Source of the DNA: Thermoflexus hugenholtzii
GTDB lineage: Bacteria; Chloroflexota; Anaerolineae; Thermoflexales; Thermoflexaceae
Assembly: GCF_018771565.1 (NCBI RefSeq)
Contig: NZ_CP076326.1
Location: 2,108,001-2,172,000 of the forward strand
DNA length: 64,000 nt
Direction of reading: 5' to 3'
Shown here: piece after piece, positions 61,104 to 64,000 of the stretch
Layout: each line of letters begins with the position of its first letter
Position numbering within the stretch: the first letter of the stretch is position 1
Made by a program: the position numbers and the translations under genes
The notes under the pieces: generated by a model
The model's database searches: none
What the model was told of the DNA's origin: nothing
What the model saw: the letters and a program-made list of their open reading frames with translations, nothing else

Positions 61104-62684
61104 TCAGCCGGAAGAAGCTTTTTCCTGCAGGGCGCGGAGGTAGCACCAGGGCCGGATCAGGTCGCGGCCTTTCCCCAGCCGCTCCCGCAGGGCGGCGCGC
61201 ATGACCTCCCGCTCATCCCAGGGATATTCCACGGTCCCGTAACACAGCGAGGGCTCGTGGCCTTTGCCGCAGGCGATCACCAGATCGCCCGGCCCCGCCA
61301 GGTCCACCGCGAAGCGGATGGCCTCGGCCCGGTCCGGGATGCGCCAGAAATCCACACCCTCCACGCGCCCTTCTGCCCGCACGCCCTCGGCGATGGCCTC
61401 CAGGATGGCCTCCAGATCCTCCGTCCGGGGATCCTCGGCGGTGATCACGATGCGGTCCGCCAGCCGTCCGGCCACGCGGCCCATCATCCCCCGCTTCTGC
61501 ACGTCCCGCAGCCCGGCGCTGCCAAAGACCACGATCACCCGCCCCGAGGTCATGCGCCGGACGGTCTTCAGGGCCTGCTCCAGGGCATTCGGCGTGTGGG
61601 CGAAATCCACGATGGCGATGAAATCCTGCCCCTCGTCGATCCGTTCCATCCGGCCCGGGACGCCCGGGAGGCGCCGCACGCCCTCGGCGATGGCCTCCGG
61701 CGGCAACCCCAGGGCGACTCCAACCCCCACGGCGGCCAGGATGTTGGAGATGTTGTATTCCCCCACCAGGACGGTCTCGATGGGGATGGCGCCGACCGGC
61801 GTGCGGGCGATGAAGCGGGTGCGGCCCGGCTCGAAGCGGACCTCCTCGGCCGTCAGGTCGGCCGGCTTCTCCCGGGCGTAGCTCAGGTAGCGATCGGCCG
61901 GGATGCGCCGGAAGTAATCGTAAGAGGGATCCTCGGCGTTCAGGATCGAGGTTTTGGGGAGCCCTTTGCGGGCGGAAGCCCGGAGCATCTCGAACAGGCG
62001 GGCCTTGGCGGCCCGGTAGTTCTCCCATGTGCCGTGGAAGTTCAGGTGCTCGTGGGTGAGGTTGGTGAGGACGGCGATGTCGAAGTCGCAGGCGGTGACC
62101 CGGTGCTGGGCCAGGCCCTCGGAGGTGGTCTCCAGCACGGCGTGGGTGAGGCCCGCCTCGACCATCTCGCGGAGATAGCGCTGGACTTCCGGGGCCTCGG
62201 GCGTGGTGGTGTGGAGGCCGGTCTCATAGACCCGATCCCCGATCACGGCGTTCACGGTGCTGATCATCCCCGCCCGGACCCCGGCGGCGGTGAGGATGGA
62301 GTGGATGAGGTTCACGGTGGTGGTCTTGCCGTCGGTCCCCGTCACACCGATCAGGATCAACCGGCGGGAGGGGAAGTCGTGGAAGGCGGCGCAGAGCCAG
62401 GCCAGCGCCTCCCGTCCGCTGGGAACCTCCACGTAGGCCACGTCCTCCGGGAGAGGGAGCGTCTCCCGGGGCCGCTCCCCGACCACCGCCGCCGCCCCGC
62501 GGGCCAGGGCGTCGGGGATGAAGGCGTGCTTGTCGTGCTGCAGCCCGCGGTAGGCCACGAAAAGGGCTCCCGGCCGGACCTGCCGGGAGTCGGTCACCAC
62601 GTCCTGAATCCACGGGTCGCCACCGGTGTGACGATACGGGAAAGGAAGGGCCTGAAGCAGCTGGGAGAGGGTCCGAGGGGCCAT
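61104..62684 (-). CDS. murE: UDP-N-acetylmuramyl-tripeptide synthetase (MurE)
   Basis: This 526-residue ligase adds the third amino acid to the peptidoglycan stem. The N-terminal domain has VTDSRQVRPGALFVAYRG, the ATP loop is GVTGTDGKTTT, and HTTTPEAPEVQRYL and TNLTHEHLNFHGTWENY follow. The amino-acid-selecting motif, D-N-P-R in mDAP-adding MurE, reads EDPRTED here. The third residue (mDAP, Lys or Orn) is therefore uncertain. The ATG at 62684 follows GGGAGAT. It lies 21 bases after trmD on the same strand. Confidence 0.93.
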   Translation of the reverse strand: MAPRTLSQLLQALPFPYRHTGGDPWIQDVVTDSRQVRPGALFVAYRGLQHDKHAFIPDALARGAAAVVGERPRETLPLPEDVAYVEVPSGREALAWLCAAFHDFPSRRLILIGVTGTDGKTTTVNLIHSILTAAGVRAGMISTVNAVIGDRVYETGLHTTTPEAPEVQRYLREMVEAGLTHAVLETTSEGLAQHRVTACDFDIAVLTNLTHEHLNFHGTWENYRAAKARLFEMLRASARKGLPKTSILNAEDPSYDYFRRIPADRYLSYAREKPADLTAEEVRFEPGRTRFIARTPVGAIPIETVLVGEYNISNILAAVGVGVALGLPPEAIAEGVRRLPGVPGRMERIDEGQDFIAIVDFAHTPNALEQALKTVRRMTSGRVIVVFGSAGLRDVQKRGMMGRVAGRLADRIVITAEDPRTEDLEAILEAIAEGVRAEGRVEGVDFWRIPDRAEAIRFAVDLAGPGDLVIACGKGHEPSLCYGTVEYPWDEREVMRAALRERLGKGRDLIRPWCYLRALQEKASSG

Positions 62685-62705
62685 GGCGATCTCCCGGCCA
62701 GGATG

Positions 62706-63530
62706 TCAACCGCGCGCTTCATCCGGCAAGGGTGCGGAGGGCTCCCCAGGGGGCGCCCCTTCGAGCAGGGGGGCCAGGAGGGCGCGGCGCTCCGCTTCCC
62801 AGCGGGCGATCCAGGAGCGCTCCTCTTCGGTGAGGGCCGCCCGGAGGAGGAGATCCGGGCGACGTTCCCAGGTCCGCCGGAGGGACTGCATCCGGCGCCA
62901 CCGGGCGATGGCCTGGTGATGGCCGGAGCGCAGGACTTCGGGGACCTCCCAGCCCCGATAGACGGCGGGGCGGGTGTAGTGGGGATGCTCCAGGAGGCTC
63001 CCCGCGAAGGAGTCGTGCCGCGGGGCCTCCGGATCGCCCAGCACGCCGGGCACCAGGCGCACCACAGCGTCGAGGATCACCAGGGCGGCGGGCTCGCCGC
63101 CGGTCAGGACGAAGTCGCCGATGGAGATCTCGTCGGTCGCCAGGTGCTCCCGCACCCGTTCGTCCACGCCCTCGTAATGACCGCAGATCAGCACCAGGCG
63201 GGGATGGCCGGCCAGCTCCCAGGCCACCTCCTGGGTGAAGCGCCGCCCGGCCGGGTCCAGGAGGATGATGGGGATCTGCATACGCTCGGCCTCCGGGACC
63301 TCCGCCAGGATATGCTCCACGGCGTCGAAGATCGGCTCCGGCCGCATGACCATCCCGCCGCCCCCGCCGTAAGGCGTGTCATCGGTCACCCGATGCCGTC
63401 CGATGCCGAAGGCGCGCAGGTTGTGGATCACGATCTGAACGTGTCCAGACTCCTGAGCGCGCTTCAGGATGCTGACCCGCAGGGGGCTCTCAAAGTATTC
63501 CGGGAACAACGTCACGACGTCAATCCGCAC
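62706..63530 (-). CDS. trmD: tRNA (guanine-N1-)-methyltransferase TrmD
   Basis: This 274-residue enzyme methylates G37 of tRNAs, preventing frameshifts. It starts at GTG 63530 behind AAAGGTGA. MRIDVVTLFPEYF opens the protein, and the trefoil-knot AdoMet site is in LICGHYEGVDERV and SIGDFVLTGGEPAALVILDAV. The C-terminal part (about 240-274) is a Pro/Glu-rich tail. It is not in the usual rpsP-rimM-trmD-rplS order in what can be seen here. Confidence 0.95.
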   Translation of the reverse strand: MRIDVVTLFPEYFESPLRVSILKRAQESGHVQIVIHNLRAFGIGRHRVTDDTPYGGGGGMVMRPEPIFDAVEHILAEVPEAERMQIPIILLDPAGRRFTQEVAWELAGHPRLVLICGHYEGVDERVREHLATDEISIGDFVLTGGEPAALVILDAVVRLVPGVLGDPEAPRHDSFAGSLLEHPHYTRPAVYRGWEVPEVLRSGHHQAIARWRRMQSLRRTWERRPDLLLRAALTEEERSWIARWEAERRALLAPLLEGAPPGEPSAPLPDEARG

Positions 63531-63570
63531 GCCCGTTCACCTTTCGATGGCGCAAGGGTTGCGGCGGAAG

Positions 63571-63715
63571 CAAGAGTTCGCGGCTAAAGTTGCTCCTACA
63601 AAAAGATGGTTTCTGCAGGAGGGGCTTTCGCCCCGAACTTTCCGCCTTTGATGGCACAAGGCCGCCCCGGCAGGATGAATGCCGAAATGAATTTCGGCTC
63701 ATGCATTGGCTTCAG
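63571..63715. repeat. Intergenic tandem repeat, unit A
   Basis: This unit of 145 bases starts CAAGAGTTCGCGGCTAAAG and ends in GGCTTCAG. It contains three hairpins: around GCGGCTAAAGTTGC, GGGGCTTTCGCCCC, and GCCGAAAT-GA-ATTTCGGC. The preceding bases (63541-63570) resemble the end of another, partial unit. Confidence 0.85.
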
Positions 63716-63740
63716 TCCCAAACCTCGGTCTTTGACGACG

Positions 63741-63897
63741 CAAGAGTTCGCGGCTAAAGCCGCTCCTACAAAAAGATGGTTTCTGCAGGAGGGGCTTTAG
63801 CCCCGAACTTTCCGCCTTTGATGGCACAAGGGTCTCAGCGAAGCCGCCCCGGCAGGATGGATGCCGAAACGAATTTCGGCTTACGCATTGGCTTCAG
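63741..63897. repeat. Intergenic tandem repeat, unit B
   Basis: This is the second unit, 170 bases after unit A, with the same order and a 12-base insertion (GTCTCAGCGAAG). Stem changes are GCGGCTAAAGCCGC and GGGGCTTTAGCCCC, both still paired. No gene is seen between trmD and the end of the window. Confidence 0.85.
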
Positions 63898-63954
63898 CGC
63901 GGCCCGAATTCAATTGTGAAGATCCATCTTTCAAGGCGCAAGAAGGATGTTTTT

Positions 63955-63974
63955 CGGTCGGCGCATGCCGACCG
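63955..63974. other. 20-base perfect hairpin CGGTCGGC-GCAT-GCCGACCG
   Basis: This 8-bp stem with a 4-base loop follows a short T-run (GTTTTT) on the plus strand. It is near the window edge, so its context is unknown; it could be the terminator of a minus-strand gene that ends further right. Confidence 0.4.
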
Positions 63975-64000
63975 CCGGCCGAAGGCTCTGCGCCGATTGC

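Noticed and set aside
61257-63587. 776-codon open frame on the plus strand
   Set aside because: It is antisense to murE and trmD, both of which have full family motifs.
63571-63897. Tandem units considered as a CRISPR array
   Set aside because: There are only two units of about 150 bases with internal hairpins. There are no short direct repeats with unique spacers and no cas genes.

Overview
This is about 64 kb of GC-rich (roughly two-thirds G+C) chromosome from a thermophile-like bacterium. The gene content suggests a Chloroflexota lineage, perhaps Thermoflexus-like: two ferredoxin-linked 2-oxoacid oxidoreductases, a SufCBDS cluster under a SufR-type regulator, lipoproteins with Pro/Thr-rich linkers, LCP and MurE envelope genes, and an aqualysin-type protease. 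The taxonomic call is inference from gene content and composition. Nearly all DNA is coding. I see no phage, insertion sequence or CRISPR array. One tRNA gene is present.

Layout. 1-5.3 kb: two divergent 2-oxoacid:ferredoxin oxidoreductases (a KorDAB-like set on the minus strand, a PorGD-PorA-PorB set on the plus strand). These are followed by a CBS-pair protein, alanine dehydrogenase and an acetyl-CoA hydrolase/CoA-transferase, a pyruvate/alanine/acetyl-CoA node. 8.6-11.6 kb: a NarL-type two-component pair followed by a radical SAM/SPASM protein resembling tungsten-enzyme maturases. 11.6-16.8 kb (minus): an apparent operon of pseudo-receiver, Tat-exported molybdopterin oxidoreductase, four-cluster Fe-S subunit, cytochrome b and a lipoprotein with two almost identical rhodanese domains, closed by a strong terminator. 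17-21.6 kb: acyl-CoA synthetase, DgkA-like kinase and a large membrane glycosyltransferase-like protein.

21.6-28 kb: SufT-like protein and SufR (minus), divergent from sufC-B-D-S (plus), with mirror-image TTGACA-N17-TAAGAT promoters. 28-31.3 kb: tig-clpP-clpX (minus). 31.5-35.3 kb: FHA regulator and YraN; ThpR; a beta-sandwich protein and phosphoglycerate kinase. 35.8-39.9 kb: citrate synthase, an orphan sugar-binding lipoprotein and a secreted subtilase. 40-42.9 kb: yebC-ruvC, a response regulator with a cyclase-like output domain, and ruvA. 42.9-47.2 kb (minus): a PhnD-PhnC-PhnE-PhnE type importer whose two permeases carry unusual extracytoplasmic inserts. 47.3-53.4 kb: rpmB, pyruvate kinase, fabH, fabF, a ResB-like protein and tRNA-Thr(CGU). 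53.5-56.9 kb: TsaC/Sua5, DUF72, a bacterial eRF1-like protein and an orphan Phd antitoxin. 56.9-59.8 kb (minus): molybdate-type regulator, modA and modB without modC. 60-63.5 kb: LCP protein, MurE and TrmD, then a repeat-rich tail.

The most unusual items are the paired Ig-like inserts in both PhnE-type permeases, the two 321-bp rhodanese copies, an A/T-ending codon patch over the SufB VEGC motif, an 80-bp nested palindrome present three times with a compensatory stem change, and a response regulator with a degenerate cyclase-like domain between ruvC and ruvA. Molybdenum/tungsten recurs: a radical SAM maturase candidate, a Mo/W oxidoreductase operon and a self-regulated molybdate importer.
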